Below, piece by piece: positions 42,363-51,140 of a stretch of 64,000 nt of DNA. Origin of the DNA: Massilia solisilvae. Its GTDB lineage: Bacteria > Pseudomonadota > Gammaproteobacteria > Burkholderiales > Burkholderiaceae_D. Position numbers and translations under genes: made by a program. The DNA lies in contig NZ_JANUGV010000001.1 of assembly GCF_024753215.1 (NCBI RefSeq), positions 930,001-994,000 of the forward strand, read 5' to 3'. Every line of letters begins with the position of its first letter. Positions within the stretch are counted from its first letter, which is position 1. The notes beneath the pieces are model-generated. The model did not search any database. It had not been told where the DNA came from and worked only from the letters and a program-made list of their open reading frames with translations.

Positions 42363-42839
42363 TCATGTTGATTCCGTAGCTGGCTTTGCTTGGTTTCTTG
42401 CCTCTGGAACCATTCCGTAAAAATTAGCGGAAGGGAGCAGCATTGGGCCATACTTTTGTCTCGCCGTTGCAGAGAGAAGAACTTCTCGCGCTGCGCCGAA
42501 TAACATGCTTGCTCCATTACAAACCACGAGACTACGCCTTTCCTCAAGAGTACCTTTATGTTCGATCGAGAATACTCCTTCGATTGCCACATCAAAGTCG
42601 TAAGGAAAGTCGGAATCATCAGGAGGCGCGCACGATATGTGAAGAGTCACAGCGAATTGATGCGGATCATCGTCATCGCCAGGCTCACCGAGAGAAACCG
42701 ATGTGTTAATGTCCAGTCCCTCCGTCGAGGGATAAGGATTCGTTGACGACGTCATCTCGTCGTTATCTATATTTTCCCGAGCCGTGATTGAGAGGCGCGT
42801 GAAGTGATAATGTTCCAGTTGAAGAGGGGACAGTTTCAT
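42363..42839 (-). CDS. SecB-like chaperone of a toxin-antitoxin-chaperone (TAC) system
   Basis: 158 residues, the usual SecB size. The C-terminal half 'LVVCNGASMLFGAAREVLLS' followed by 'TARQKYGPMLLPSANFYGM' is the SecB core. It is not the housekeeping SecB by sequence or context: it lies 3 bases after a HigA-like antitoxin and a HigB-like toxin on the same strand. In M. tuberculosis the equivalent (Rv1957) protects the antitoxin from aggregation and degradation. Base composition is AT-richer than the flanks. Its downstream neighbour is convergent. Confidence 0.85.
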   Translation of the reverse strand: MKLSPLQLEHYHFTRLSITARENIDNDEMTSSTNPYPSTEGLDINTSVSLGEPGDDDDPHQFAVTLHISCAPPDDSDFPYDFDVAIEGVFSIEHKGTLEERRSLVVCNGASMLFGAAREVLLSATARQKYGPMLLPSANFYGMVPEARNQAKPATEST

Positions 42840-42842
42840 ACG

Positions 42843-43376
42843 TCAAGCCGCCATTTTGTATGTGGTGATTTGTGAATCGCTGGCCAAAACAGGCGCCCTT
42901 GCTTTCACCCACATTTGACGATTCAGCTGATTTGCAGCCTCCAAAATCTTTTGGCTCTGAAAAAGATTTCTCTCAGCATCTCTGCGCAATTCATCCACTT
43001 TTTTGCAGACCACGACCGCCCGGTCAAGCATATGCTTAGTCTCCCAAGGCTGAGGCGCTCTGCAATCTTTCTGATTTCTGTAAATAATGTCAAAGTCCAA
43101 ATTAAGAGCAGCTGCGAGTTGAACGAGAGTCCGAAGAGTGAGATTAGTCGAGCCATGCAAAACCTTGCTAACACGCGCAGTGCTCCACTTCATCCTTTCG
43201 GCAAGTTCCTTTTGGGAAATGCCCATCTCGGCAGCTGCCTGAGCAAGATCAATAGCCACGCTCTGTGCCTTGAGGTCGAACTGGAAATCCTCATCCTGCA
43301 TCGAATCCGCCCAGAGTGCAGCCATGTCAACAGTTTCGCCTGCGGCTTGTTTCGGGTCAGTATGTTGGATCTTCAT
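42843..43376 (-). CDS. HigA-like antitoxin with C-terminal chaperone-addiction-type extension
   Basis: 177 residues. The XRE helix-turn-helix lies centrally (about 45-105): 'AAAEMGISQKELAERMKWST', 'ARVSKVLHGSTNLTLRTLVQ'. It is followed by an unusual tail of about 65 residues ('LDRAVVVCKKVDELRRDAER' onwards). In TAC systems such tails (ChAD) make the antitoxin dependent on the SecB-like chaperone, which is encoded next. Its ATG overlaps the toxin stop by four bases. It should repress the operon by binding the operator upstream of the toxin gene. Confidence 0.85.
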   Translation of the reverse strand: MKIQHTDPKQAAGETVDMAALWADSMQDEDFQFDLKAQSVAIDLAQAAAEMGISQKELAERMKWSTARVSKVLHGSTNLTLRTLVQLAAALNLDFDIIYRNQKDCRAPQPWETKHMLDRAVVVCKKVDELRRDAERNLFQSQKILEAANQLNRQMWVKARAPVLASDSQITTYKMAA

Positions 43377-43867
43377 GATAAAGTCTTCTCAAGATAGGTA
43401 ATATTGTTTGCCTTAACAGCGTCGAGGTAGGTCATTACCTCTGTTTCGAGCATTTTTTTCTGTGCGGTAGTTAGCTTATCCTCGTATTTCGCAAATGCAT
43501 GGGTAAGAACGATGTTTTCGCCGTCGTAAAAGAACGTGATACGAACTACATCGCCTTTCCAGATGCGCCACACAGTTCGTTCTTTGTTCTGGTACCAAAA
43601 ACTGTAAGCGTCGTGACATTGTTTTTTGTCATAAAAATCAGTGATTGGCTTACCAGTTGCGGCGACCTCAACTAACTTGCTGAGCGCGCTAAGGGCAGCT
43701 TTCCGGTCCTTCGGTGCAAGTTGTTTGATTTGCACAAACAGATCGCATGATCCAGGATCTTCTGTATTGCAGCGTGCTAGCAGCCTCCGCGGCTTAGACC
43801 CGGTCGGCGGCTCTGATCTGCCAGCCCCGAGGGCGGCGAAGTTGATGCGGAGGTAGGTAGTGGACAT
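43373..43867 (-). CDS. HigB/RelE-like toxin of the TAC module
   Basis: 164 residues. The C-terminal part 'YSFWYQNKERTVWRIWKGDV' then 'VRITFFYDGENIVLTHAFAK' then 'YEDKLTTAQKKMLETEV' has the RelE/HigB mRNA-interferase pattern: basic strand, aromatic residues and 'HAFxKK'-like end. The first 40 residues are an extension not seen in minimal HigB toxins. Toxin-before-antitoxin order is the hig arrangement. No Shine-Dalgarno precedes the ATG, which lies almost at the predicted transcription start. Activity as ribosome-dependent mRNA cleavage is by family. Confidence 0.8.
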   Translation of the reverse strand: MSTTYLRINFAALGAGRSEPPTGSKPRRLLARCNTEDPGSCDLFVQIKQLAPKDRKAALSALSKLVEVAATGKPITDFYDKKQCHDAYSFWYQNKERTVWRIWKGDVVRITFFYDGENIVLTHAFAKYEDKLTTAQKKMLETEVMTYLDAVKANNITYLEKTLS

Positions 43868-43869
43868 AG

Positions 43870-43908
43870 GTTAACTTATACGTTAACTTGTCCTTTGATC
43901 CCTGTCAA
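43870..43908 (-). promoter_or_regulatory. TAC operon promoter with tandem GTTAAC operators
   Basis: Two copies of AAGTTAAC on the reverse strand, each holding the palindrome GTTAAC (43870-43875 and 43882-43887), are spaced 12 bases centre to centre, directly before the toxin start. A consensus -35 TTGACA (43903-43908) is followed 17 bases on by a weak -10 (TAACGT) that overlaps the first repeat. This layout is expected of an autoregulated toxin-antitoxin promoter. The message would have a very short leader. Confidence 0.5.
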
Positions 43909-43972
43909 GGGAGTTTCGGCTGTGGAGAAGGGGGTTGCTTCGTTTAAGGCGCCGCGGCAACCTGGCTCAACT

Positions 43973-44500
43973 CTACCTAGGGGCGGCCCCAGCGGCATCT
44001 CGCTTCGGCATCGACACCAGCCGCGTCCCGGCCAGCTTGTCGTGCAGGAACTGCCGGTCCTTGTCCAGGAACGCCGTCATTGCCCACGCCACAATCCCGA
44101 TGCCGATCGCAATTGCGATCTGGCCTTTGTCATGCAGCCCAGCAACATAGCACACCATCAGCGCCGGCAGGAACCATCCCCAGGACAGCAGGTAGCGGAT
44201 CGCCGCGATCCGGAACGGCACGCGGGCATAGCCCGGCTGAACCAGCTTGATGCGCCAGGTCTTCATTGCCAGCGTGTGGCCGCTGTCGGTCCAGAAGTGC
44301 ACGAAATAAGCCGCGGCAACGAGGAACAGGACGAAATTGCGCCCATGTTGGAACACCGGTTCCTGCCGATTGCCGGTCACGACCATGTACGCGGCCGTCG
44401 CCAGCATCTCCACCGAGAGCAGCAAGAATGCTTCGTAAACCATCGAGATGAGGCGGCGCTTGACGGTCGGCGTGGCCGCCGTCTCGAAATTATTGAGCAT
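43973..44500 (-). CDS. RDD-family membrane protein
   Basis: 175 residues with the RDD pattern: 'VKRRLISMVYEAFLLLSVEM' (arginine and acidic residue in the first helix), a second helix 'FVLFLVAAAYFVHFW', then 'LAMKTWRIKLVQP' and two more helices. Proteins of this domain are small inner-membrane proteins; some act as ion antiporters. It is the last gene of the sigma-factor operon and overlaps the DUF3106 gene by 11 bases. Its role in that operon is unknown. Confidence 0.85.
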   Translation of the reverse strand: MLNNFETAATPTVKRRLISMVYEAFLLLSVEMLATAAYMVVTGNRQEPVFQHGRNFVLFLVAAAYFVHFWTDSGHTLAMKTWRIKLVQPGYARVPFRIAAIRYLLSWGWFLPALMVCYVAGLHDKGQIAIAIGIGIVAWAMTAFLDKDRQFLHDKLAGTRLVSMPKRDAAGAAPR

Positions 44501-45299
44501 TCGGTGCGGACGAAACCGGTGGTGCCGGGGGAGTCGAAGAAGTGGGGGCAGCAGCGGCAGGTGCGGCGGGTGCAGGTTGCGCCGGCGCCGGTGCCTGGCC
44601 TGCCGGCGCCGAAGCGGGCGCCGGGGCCGGGGTGGCGGACGGCACGCACGGCGGCGCTGCCGAGACCGGATTCTTGGCCATGCCAGCCGGGCATGCCGTC
44701 GGGCTCTTGTGCATCGGGGTGGGCTGGCGGCGGCTGGTGGCCGAGGTAGTTGCCCCTTGCTTGCGTGCGGCGGCCTCGGCGGCGAGCTTTTGCTTCTGCT
44801 CTTCGGGGAGCTGCTGGTAACTTTCCCAGGTCGAGGTTTTTTCGCCCGGCGCCAGCTTTTTGGTGCGGGTGTAGGTATCGCGCGCCAGCTTGCGCTGCGC
44901 CGGCGTCAGGCGCACCCACTCGCGCATGCGTTCATGCACGCGCTGCTGCTCTTCGGGCGACATGGATTTGAAGCGGTTGGCCATTTCCAGCCATTTCTGC
45001 TTGCGTACCCCATCCATCTGGTCCCATTCGGTGGCCAGCGGCTCGAGCGCGGCGCGCTGCGCCGGCGAGAGGTCGCGCCAGAGCGGCTTGTCCGGCGACT
45101 TGGCAGGCTTGGTGGCCGCAGGCTTGGCGCCGGCGGCAGGGGCCGGCGGCCGGGCTGCTGCAGCGGGCTGGCCCGCAGGCGTGGCCGGCGCGGGCGCGGC
45201 CGCTTGCTGCGCCACGGCAAATGCCGCCGCGCCAGCCAGCGCAAGCGCGGCCGTGCAGGCAATGGCAGTGTAACGAAAACGCAAGCCGTTTGCCCTCAT
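44490..45299 (-). CDS. Exported DUF3106 protein with Pro/Ala-rich tail
   Basis: 269 residues. A signal peptide (about 1-31, 'IACTAALALAGAAAFAVA') is followed by a helical DUF3106 domain (about 55-150) with repeated 'LSPAQRAAL', 'MSPEEQQRVHERMREW' and 'LTPAQRKLARDTY' segments. The C-terminal 100 residues are almost only proline, alanine and serine. The 'LsPaQR...W' helices recall periplasmic LTXXQ/CpxP-type stress sensors, but that is resemblance only. It is coupled by ATGA to the DUF3619 gene in a sigma-factor operon, which suggests a periplasmic input role. Confidence 0.8.
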   Translation of the reverse strand: MRANGLRFRYTAIACTAALALAGAAAFAVAQQAAAPAPATPAGQPAAAARPPAPAAGAKPAATKPAKSPDKPLWRDLSPAQRAALEPLATEWDQMDGVRKQKWLEMANRFKSMSPEEQQRVHERMREWVRLTPAQRKLARDTYTRTKKLAPGEKTSTWESYQQLPEEQKQKLAAEAAARKQGATTSATSRRQPTPMHKSPTACPAGMAKNPVSAAPPCVPSATPAPAPASAPAGQAPAPAQPAPAAPAAAAPTSSTPPAPPVSSAPNAQ

Positions 45300-45712
45300 T
45301 GGGTCGCGCGTTGCTGGTCCTGCCCTTGGGCTTGGGCGGCCAGATAGGCGTTGAAGCCGTGGTCGGTGTAGGCGGTCAGCGGCAGCTCGTCGGACAGCAC
45401 CGCAGCATCCAGCTCGGCCAGCTCGGCAATACGCTGCTGCTGTTCGTACTGGTACAGCCCGGCAAGGCCGAACACGGCCGCCAGCAGCGGCACCGCCACC
45501 GCAACGCGGCCCAGGCCGGCCATCGACAGCATGGCGTGGATGTTGAACGCCGGACGAGCCTGCTTGCGCGCCGGCGCATCGGCCTTCTTGCGCGCTACAG
45601 CGCGCGCACGCGCGGCTGCCAGCCGTTCGGTGGTCGAAGCGGGCAGGGCATCAAGATTTTCGTTCAGGGCATGGCGTATCTTGTACGCCAGGTTGATGTC
45701 GTCCGTGTTCAT
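45296..45712 (-). CDS. DUF3619 single-span membrane protein, candidate anti-sigma factor
   Basis: 138 residues. The cytoplasmic N-terminus (about 1-70, 'INLAYKIRHALNENLDALPA') is followed by one membrane helix ('VAVAVPLLAAVFGLAGLYQY', about 71-90) and a periplasmic tail of about 48 residues. The topology, size and position directly after a sigma-factor gene (ATGA overlap) are those of a classical anti-sigma factor. DUF3619 has no established function that I know of, so this role is inferred. The DUF3106 gene follows with another ATGA overlap. Confidence 0.78.
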   Translation of the reverse strand: MNTDDINLAYKIRHALNENLDALPASTTERLAAARARAVARKKADAPARKQARPAFNIHAMLSMAGLGRVAVAVPLLAAVFGLAGLYQYEQQQRIAELAELDAAVLSDELPLTAYTDHGFNAYLAAQAQGQDQQRATQ

Positions 45713-46278
45713 AATTTAATTCCCTTGGCTTTGAGGGCTTCGGCCAGGGCGTGCGTAGCGCGAGAGCAATGCGTCTTGACGCTGCCCTCGGAGCACCCCA
45801 TCGCTTCGGCCGTCTCGGCCACATCCATGTCCTGCCAGTAACGCATGAGGAAGGCTTCCCGTTGACGCGCGGGGAGCCGCTGCACTTCTTCCTCGATCAG
45901 GCGCAAGGTTTCGGCACGTTCCACCTGGTCCGCACTGGACTCCGCGGCGGCCGAGCCTTCCTCGGCTTCATAAGATGCAAGTATATCAAAATCCTCGTCT
46001 TCCTCCTCCCTGCGTCCCAGCCCGGAAAACAGGCTGACCCAGGTGTTTCTGACCTTTTCGCGCCGGAAGTAGTCGAGGATCGTGGTCTGCAGGATGCGCT
46101 GGAACAGCATCGGCAGTTCGGCGACCGGCTTGTCGCCATATTTTTCGGCGAGCTTGATCATCGCGTCCTGCACGATGTCCAGCGCCGCTTCGTCCTTTCT
46201 CACCGCATACACGGCTTGCTTGAAGGCGCGCCGCTCGACGTTCCCGAGGAAGTCGTTGAGTTCTTTGTCTGTGGCCAT
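45709..46278 (-). CDS. Sigma-70 family RNA polymerase sigma factor (ECF-like)
   Basis: 189 residues with region 2 ('ALDIVQDAMIKLAEKYGDKP', 'FQRILQTTILDYFRREKVRN') and region 4 ('LPARQREAFLMRYWQDMDVA', 'ETAEAMGCSEGSVKTHCSRA') only, as in ECF sigma factors. A long acidic linker ('GRREEEDEDFDILASYEAEE') joins them. It is the first gene of a four-gene operon (DUF3619, DUF3106, RDD), with each of the first three junctions overlapping. It probably directs transcription of an envelope-related regulon and may be controlled by DUF3619. Confidence 0.88.
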   Translation of the reverse strand: MATDKELNDFLGNVERRAFKQAVYAVRKDEAALDIVQDAMIKLAEKYGDKPVAELPMLFQRILQTTILDYFRREKVRNTWVSLFSGLGRREEEDEDFDILASYEAEEGSAAAESSADQVERAETLRLIEEEVQRLPARQREAFLMRYWQDMDVAETAEAMGCSEGSVKTHCSRATHALAEALKAKGIKL

Positions 46279-46797
46279 GCGATGAAGGGTGCGCCGAGGT
46301 ACTTTGCCTGTGGCATTTGGGAAAACTGACGAATGCTAGCAAAAAACACAGCGGTATGCACAGGCTTAACGCAGCCTGCGCCCCCATCCGCCCTGGGTTT
46401 TGCACCAGTTGGGGGCGGTTCGCCCTGATTTCGAACAAAGTCACACAAGGCGCTTGACCAAAATGCTGCAACGCAGTAAGGTGTTTGTCACGCTTTGCAA
46501 CCCCGAAGCCCCCAAGTCACCGGGCCAGCCACACAAGGTCCTACCCGGCATTGACTCGCTTTCATTTGTAGGCAGTTTGCTCCCACCCGCGCCACAAGCG
46601 CGAGAAATGCGCAACCGCGCCACAGACACTCACGCTAGAACGAGTTGCGACCAGCACCGGTTCACAGGGTATCTACGGGTATCTGCAGGATCGATGTGAC
46701 CGCAGGAAGAAGGGAAAGCTGAGCACCTGTCGCGCCAAACGCATTTCGTTAGGAAAGAGCATCCGATCACTTCCCTGTGGGTTTTGAAAGGAATGTT
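46279..46797. other. 519-base gene-free region between sigma operon and ilvB
   Basis: I see no convincing protein gene here; a 99-codon rightward frame at 46400-46699 has no recognisable features. The region must hold both divergent promoters. A rightward candidate is TTGACC (46454-46459) with TAAGGT (46477-46482), 17 bases apart, which would give ilvB a leader of about 310 bases. I found no leader peptide rich in Leu/Val/Ile codons and no terminator-like hairpin with a T run, so classical attenuation is not supported. Confidence 0.4.
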
Positions 46798-48525
46798 ATG
46801 AGTAACGAAGCAACGGCTCCCATCACGGGCGCTGAGATCGTCGTGCGTTGCCTGGCCGAGGAGGGCGTCAAACACGTCTTCGGCTATCCGGGCGGTGCAG
46901 TCCTGTATATCTACGACGCCATTTTCAAGCAAGACAAGTTCCAGCACATCCTGGTGCGCCACGAACAGGCCGCCGTCCATGCTGCTGACGCTTATTCCCG
47001 TTCATCCAATACCGTCGGCGTTGCCCTGGTCACCTCCGGCCCGGGCGTCACCAATGCCGTCACCGGCCTGTCCACCGCGTACATGGACTCGATCCCGATG
47101 GTGGTCATCACCGGCCAGGTGCCGAGCCACGCGATCGGCCAGGACGCGTTCCAGGAATGCGACACGGTCGGCATCACGCGCCCGGTGGTCAAGCACAACT
47201 TCCTGGTCAAGGACGTCAAGGACCTGGCCTCGACCATGAAGAAAGCCTTCTACATCGCCCGCACCGGCCGCCCCGGCCCCGTGCTGGTCGATATCCCGAA
47301 GGACATCAGCATGGCCAAGACCATGTTCGAGTACCCGCGCGATATCGAGATGCGCTCGTACAAGCCGGTCGACAAGGGCCACGCGGGCCAGATCCGCAAG
47401 GCGGTGCAGCTGCTGCTGCAGGCCGAGCGCCCGATGATCTACGCCGGCGGCGGCGTGATCCTGGCCAACGCCGCGCCCGAGCTGAACAAGCTGGTGGACA
47501 AGCTGGGCTACCCGGTCACCAACACCCTGATGGGCCTGGGCGGCTACCGCGCCGGCAGCGACAAGTCGGTCGGCATGCCGGGCATGCACGGCACCTTCGA
47601 AGCGAACATGGCGATGCAAAATTGCGACGTCCTGATCGCGATCGGTGCGCGCTTTGACGACCGCGTGATCGGCAACCCCAAGCACTTCGCCACCAACCCG
47701 CGCAAGATCATCCACATCGACATCGACCCGTCCTCGATCTCCAAGCGAGTCAAGGTCGATATCCCGATCGTGGGCAATGTCAAGGACGTGCTGGTTGAGC
47801 TGCTGAGCCAGCTGGACGCGACCGACACCAAGCCGAATGGGGGCGCGCTCAAGAACTGGTGGACCCAGATCAACGCCTGGCGCTCGCGCGAATGCCTGAA
47901 GTACCAGCAATCGGACGACGTGATCAAGCCGCAGTCGGTGATCGAAACCCTGTGGAAAGTGACCGAAGGCGACGCCTTCATCACCTCCGACGTCGGCCAG
48001 CACCAGATGTGGGCAGCCCAGTACTACCCGTTCAACAAGCCGCGCCGCTGGATCAACTCGGGCGGCCTGGGCACGATGGGTGTCGGCCTGCCGTACGCGA
48101 TGGGCGTGCAGATGGCCAACCCGGACGCCACCGTCGCCTGCATCACCGGCGAAGGCTCGATCCAGATGTGCATCCAGGAACTTGCCACTTGCAAGCAGTA
48201 CCACCTGACGCCGAAGATCATCCTGCTCAACAACGGTTACCTGGGCATGGTGCGCCAGTGGCAGCAGCTGGACTACGAGTCGCGTTATTCGGAGTCCTAC
48301 GTGCACTCGCTGCCGGACTTCCAGAAGCTGGCCGAGGCCTATGGCCACGTCGGCATGCGCATCACCAAGCCGGCCGACGTCGAAGGCGCGCTGCGCGAAG
48401 CGTTTGCGATGAAGGACAAGCTGGTGTTCATGAACTTCCTCACCGATCCGGACGAGAACGTCTGGCCGATGGTGAAGGCTGGCAAAGGCCTGTCTGAAAT
48501 GCTGCTCGGCTCGGAGGACCTGTGA
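46798..48525 (+). CDS. ilvB: Acetolactate synthase, large (catalytic) subunit
   Basis: 575-residue ThDP enzyme for the first common step of valine, leucine and isoleucine synthesis. 'VFGYPGGAVLYIYDAI' and the catalytic glutamate region 'ILVRHEQAAVHAADAYSR' start the pyrimidine-binding domain. The ThDP-binding motif is 'ITGEGSIQMCIQELATC...LNN', with GEG instead of the more common GDG. ATG 46798 has a good AAAGGAATG spacing. It is followed by ilvN with a TGATG overlap. Confidence 0.96.
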   Translation: MSNEATAPITGAEIVVRCLAEEGVKHVFGYPGGAVLYIYDAIFKQDKFQHILVRHEQAAVHAADAYSRSSNTVGVALVTSGPGVTNAVTGLSTAYMDSIPMVVITGQVPSHAIGQDAFQECDTVGITRPVVKHNFLVKDVKDLASTMKKAFYIARTGRPGPVLVDIPKDISMAKTMFEYPRDIEMRSYKPVDKGHAGQIRKAVQLLLQAERPMIYAGGGVILANAAPELNKLVDKLGYPVTNTLMGLGGYRAGSDKSVGMPGMHGTFEANMAMQNCDVLIAIGARFDDRVIGNPKHFATNPRKIIHIDIDPSSISKRVKVDIPIVGNVKDVLVELLSQLDATDTKPNGGALKNWWTQINAWRSRECLKYQQSDDVIKPQSVIETLWKVTEGDAFITSDVGQHQMWAAQYYPFNKPRRWINSGGLGTMGVGLPYAMGVQMANPDATVACITGEGSIQMCIQELATCKQYHLTPKIILLNNGYLGMVRQWQQLDYESRYSESYVHSLPDFQKLAEAYGHVGMRITKPADVEGALREAFAMKDKLVFMNFLTDPDENVWPMVKAGKGLSEMLLGSEDL

Positions 48526-49016
48526 TGCGACACATTATTTCCGTCCTGCTTGAAAACGAAGCTGGCGCCCTGTCGCGCGTCGTGGGCCTGTTCTCCGCGC
48601 GCGGCTACAACATCGAAACGCTGACCGTGGCGCCGACCGAAGACGCGACCTTGTCGCGGATGACGATCGTCACCAGCGGCTCGGACGACATCATCGAGCA
48701 GATCACCAAGCACCTGAACCGCTTGATCGAAGTCGTGAAAGTCGTCGACCTGACCGAAGGCCCGCACATCGAGCGCGAGCTCATGCTCATCAAGGTGCGT
48801 GCGGTCGGCAAGGAACGCGAAGAGATGAAACGGACGGCGGACATCTTCCGCGGCCGCGTCATCGACGTGACCGAAAAGACCTACACCATCGAGCTGACCG
48901 GCAACAAGGACAAGCTGGACGCCTTCATCGGCGCCATCGACCGTGCCGCGATTCTCGAAACGGTGCGTACCGGCGGCTCGGGCATCGGCCGCGGCGAACG
49001 CATCCTCAAAGTGTAA
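48525..49016 (+). CDS. ilvN: Acetolactate synthase, small (regulatory) subunit
   Basis: 163 residues. An N-terminal ACT domain ('IISVLLENEAGALSRVVGLF', 'SARGYNIETLTVAPTED') binds valine for feedback inhibition, and a second ACT-like domain stabilises the large subunit. It may equally be named ilvH. The ATG overlaps the ilvB stop codon. A single family A repeat follows 9 bases after its stop and separates it from ilvC. Confidence 0.96.
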   Translation: MRHIISVLLENEAGALSRVVGLFSARGYNIETLTVAPTEDATLSRMTIVTSGSDDIIEQITKHLNRLIEVVKVVDLTEGPHIERELMLIKVRAVGKEREEMKRTADIFRGRVIDVTEKTYTIELTGNKDKLDAFIGAIDRAAILETVRTGGSGIGRGERILKV

Positions 49017-49025
49017 CGACCGGAA

Positions 49026-49061
49026 CGTAGGGTGGGCAGGTCTTCCTGCCCACGCGTCCAC
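49026..49061. repeat. Intergenic palindromic repeat, family A, single unit
   Basis: CGTAGGGTGGGCAGG to CCTGCCCACGCGTCCACA forms one GC-rich hairpin. Unlike the copies at 26860 and 36894 there is no inverted partner. It lies between ilvN and ilvC in the operon. Confidence 0.75.
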
Positions 49062-49080
49062 ACAGCTATCAATACTCTAA

Positions 49081-50115
<1,035 letters not shown>

Positions 50116-50130
50116 TTGTTAGCTCCAAAA

Positions 50131-50236
50131 CGTCGTCCCCGCGCAGGCGGGGACCCATAGACAGAGAGAGCCGTCGAAAAGCCTGCGCCGCAGGTCGGCA
50201 ATCTCAGCATGGGTCCCCGCCTTAGCGGGGACGACG
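50131..50236. repeat. Intergenic palindromic repeat, family B, full-length copy
   Basis: CGTCGTCCCCGCGCAGGCGG and its inverse CCGCCTTAGCGGGGACGACG bound about 106 bases. GGGACCCATAG and CAGCATGGGTCCCC lie inside, so the whole element is an imperfect inverted repeat. It lies between ilvC and the SIMPL gene. Confidence 0.8.
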
Positions 50237-50356
50237 AGTTATTGGTAACGGGTAAGGAAAATTGCAACTATTCGATACAGAAAGTAAGTACAGCGCCAAA
50301 AAACTGTATCGTATTGCGCAACGCGGCAACCGCCGCCTTTTACCCGGAGAATAACA

Positions 50357-51106
50357 ATGTCGCTCTCGAAGCTTCTTCTGTTGACCGTCCTCGTCGCCGC
50401 CTCGCCCGCATACGCGCAGAGCGGCCCGTCTACCGCCGGCACGCTGGTGATCGTCCCCGCGTTCGGTGAGGTGAAGCACGCCAACGACGAGGCCGTGATC
50501 ACGTTCTCGGTCGAGGAGCACGACAAGGACAAGGCGGCCGCCGCGGCGCGCGTCAACCGCAAGATGAAAGAGGGCACCGAGATCGTCCGTGCCGCCGACC
50601 CGGGGGCACGCCTGAAGACCCAGGGCTACTACACGGTGCCGATCTACCAGGACAGCCCGCCGCCGCAGCCGATGCAAACGGTGCAACGCCCGCCGGTGCC
50701 GGTAGCCTGGCGCGTGGGGCAGTACCTGGAAGTGAAGACGAACAACCTCGCCGCGTTGCCGAAAACGGCCGCGGCGGCGCAGAAGGTGCTGGCGATCAGC
50801 AATCTGTCGTTCGGACTGTCCAAGGAAACCGAAAAACGGCTCGACGATCAGCGCATCGCCGAGACCTACAAGAATTTGAATGAGCGCATCGCGTCGATTG
50901 CCGCCGCGATGGGCAGGAAACCGCAGGACGCAGTGCTCGACACGGTCGATTTCGAGGCATCGGGCAATTACGCGCCCGCTGGCACGGCCCCGATGGTGAT
51001 GTCGTACGCGCGCGCCAAGGTGGCTGACCAAGTGCCCGAGCCCAGCTTCGAGCCGGGCGAAACCACGCTGCAAATGCGTCTCGTAGGAAAGGTGAAGTTC
51101 AAGTAA
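50357..51106 (+). CDS. Exported SIMPL-domain (DUF541) protein
   Basis: 249 residues. A signal peptide (1-20, 'LLLLTVLVAASPAYA') is followed by a SIMPL domain: 'TLVIVPAFGEVKHANDEAVI', 'AAARVNRKMKEGTEIVRAAD', 'GYYTVPIYQDSPP', and a C-terminal 'ARAKVADQVPEPSFEPGETT'. The domain is found in periplasmic or outer-membrane proteins of unclear function, some linked to oxidative stress. It sits between ilvC and pssA, where many Burkholderiales carry psd (phosphatidylserine decarboxylase). It is flanked by a repeat and a probable new promoter, so it may be a separate unit. Confidence 0.8.
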   Translation: MSLSKLLLLTVLVAASPAYAQSGPSTAGTLVIVPAFGEVKHANDEAVITFSVEEHDKDKAAAAARVNRKMKEGTEIVRAADPGARLKTQGYYTVPIYQDSPPPQPMQTVQRPPVPVAWRVGQYLEVKTNNLAALPKTAAAAQKVLAISNLSFGLSKETEKRLDDQRIAETYKNLNERIASIAAAMGRKPQDAVLDTVDFEASGNYAPAGTAPMVMSYARAKVADQVPEPSFEPGETTLQMRLVGKVKFK

Positions 51107-51140
51107 CAGTATCCGTTCGCTAACAAGTCGACCCGGCCAC

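Noticed and set aside
42363..42839. The SecB-like gene as the housekeeping export chaperone SecB.
   Set aside because: It lies in a toxin-antitoxin operon with AT-rich composition, and its sequence differs from proteobacterial SecB outside the C-terminal core.
46400..46699. A 99-codon rightward frame in the ilvB upstream region.
   Set aside because: No Shine-Dalgarno, no recognisable domain and no composition typical of genes here; also not a branched-chain leader peptide.
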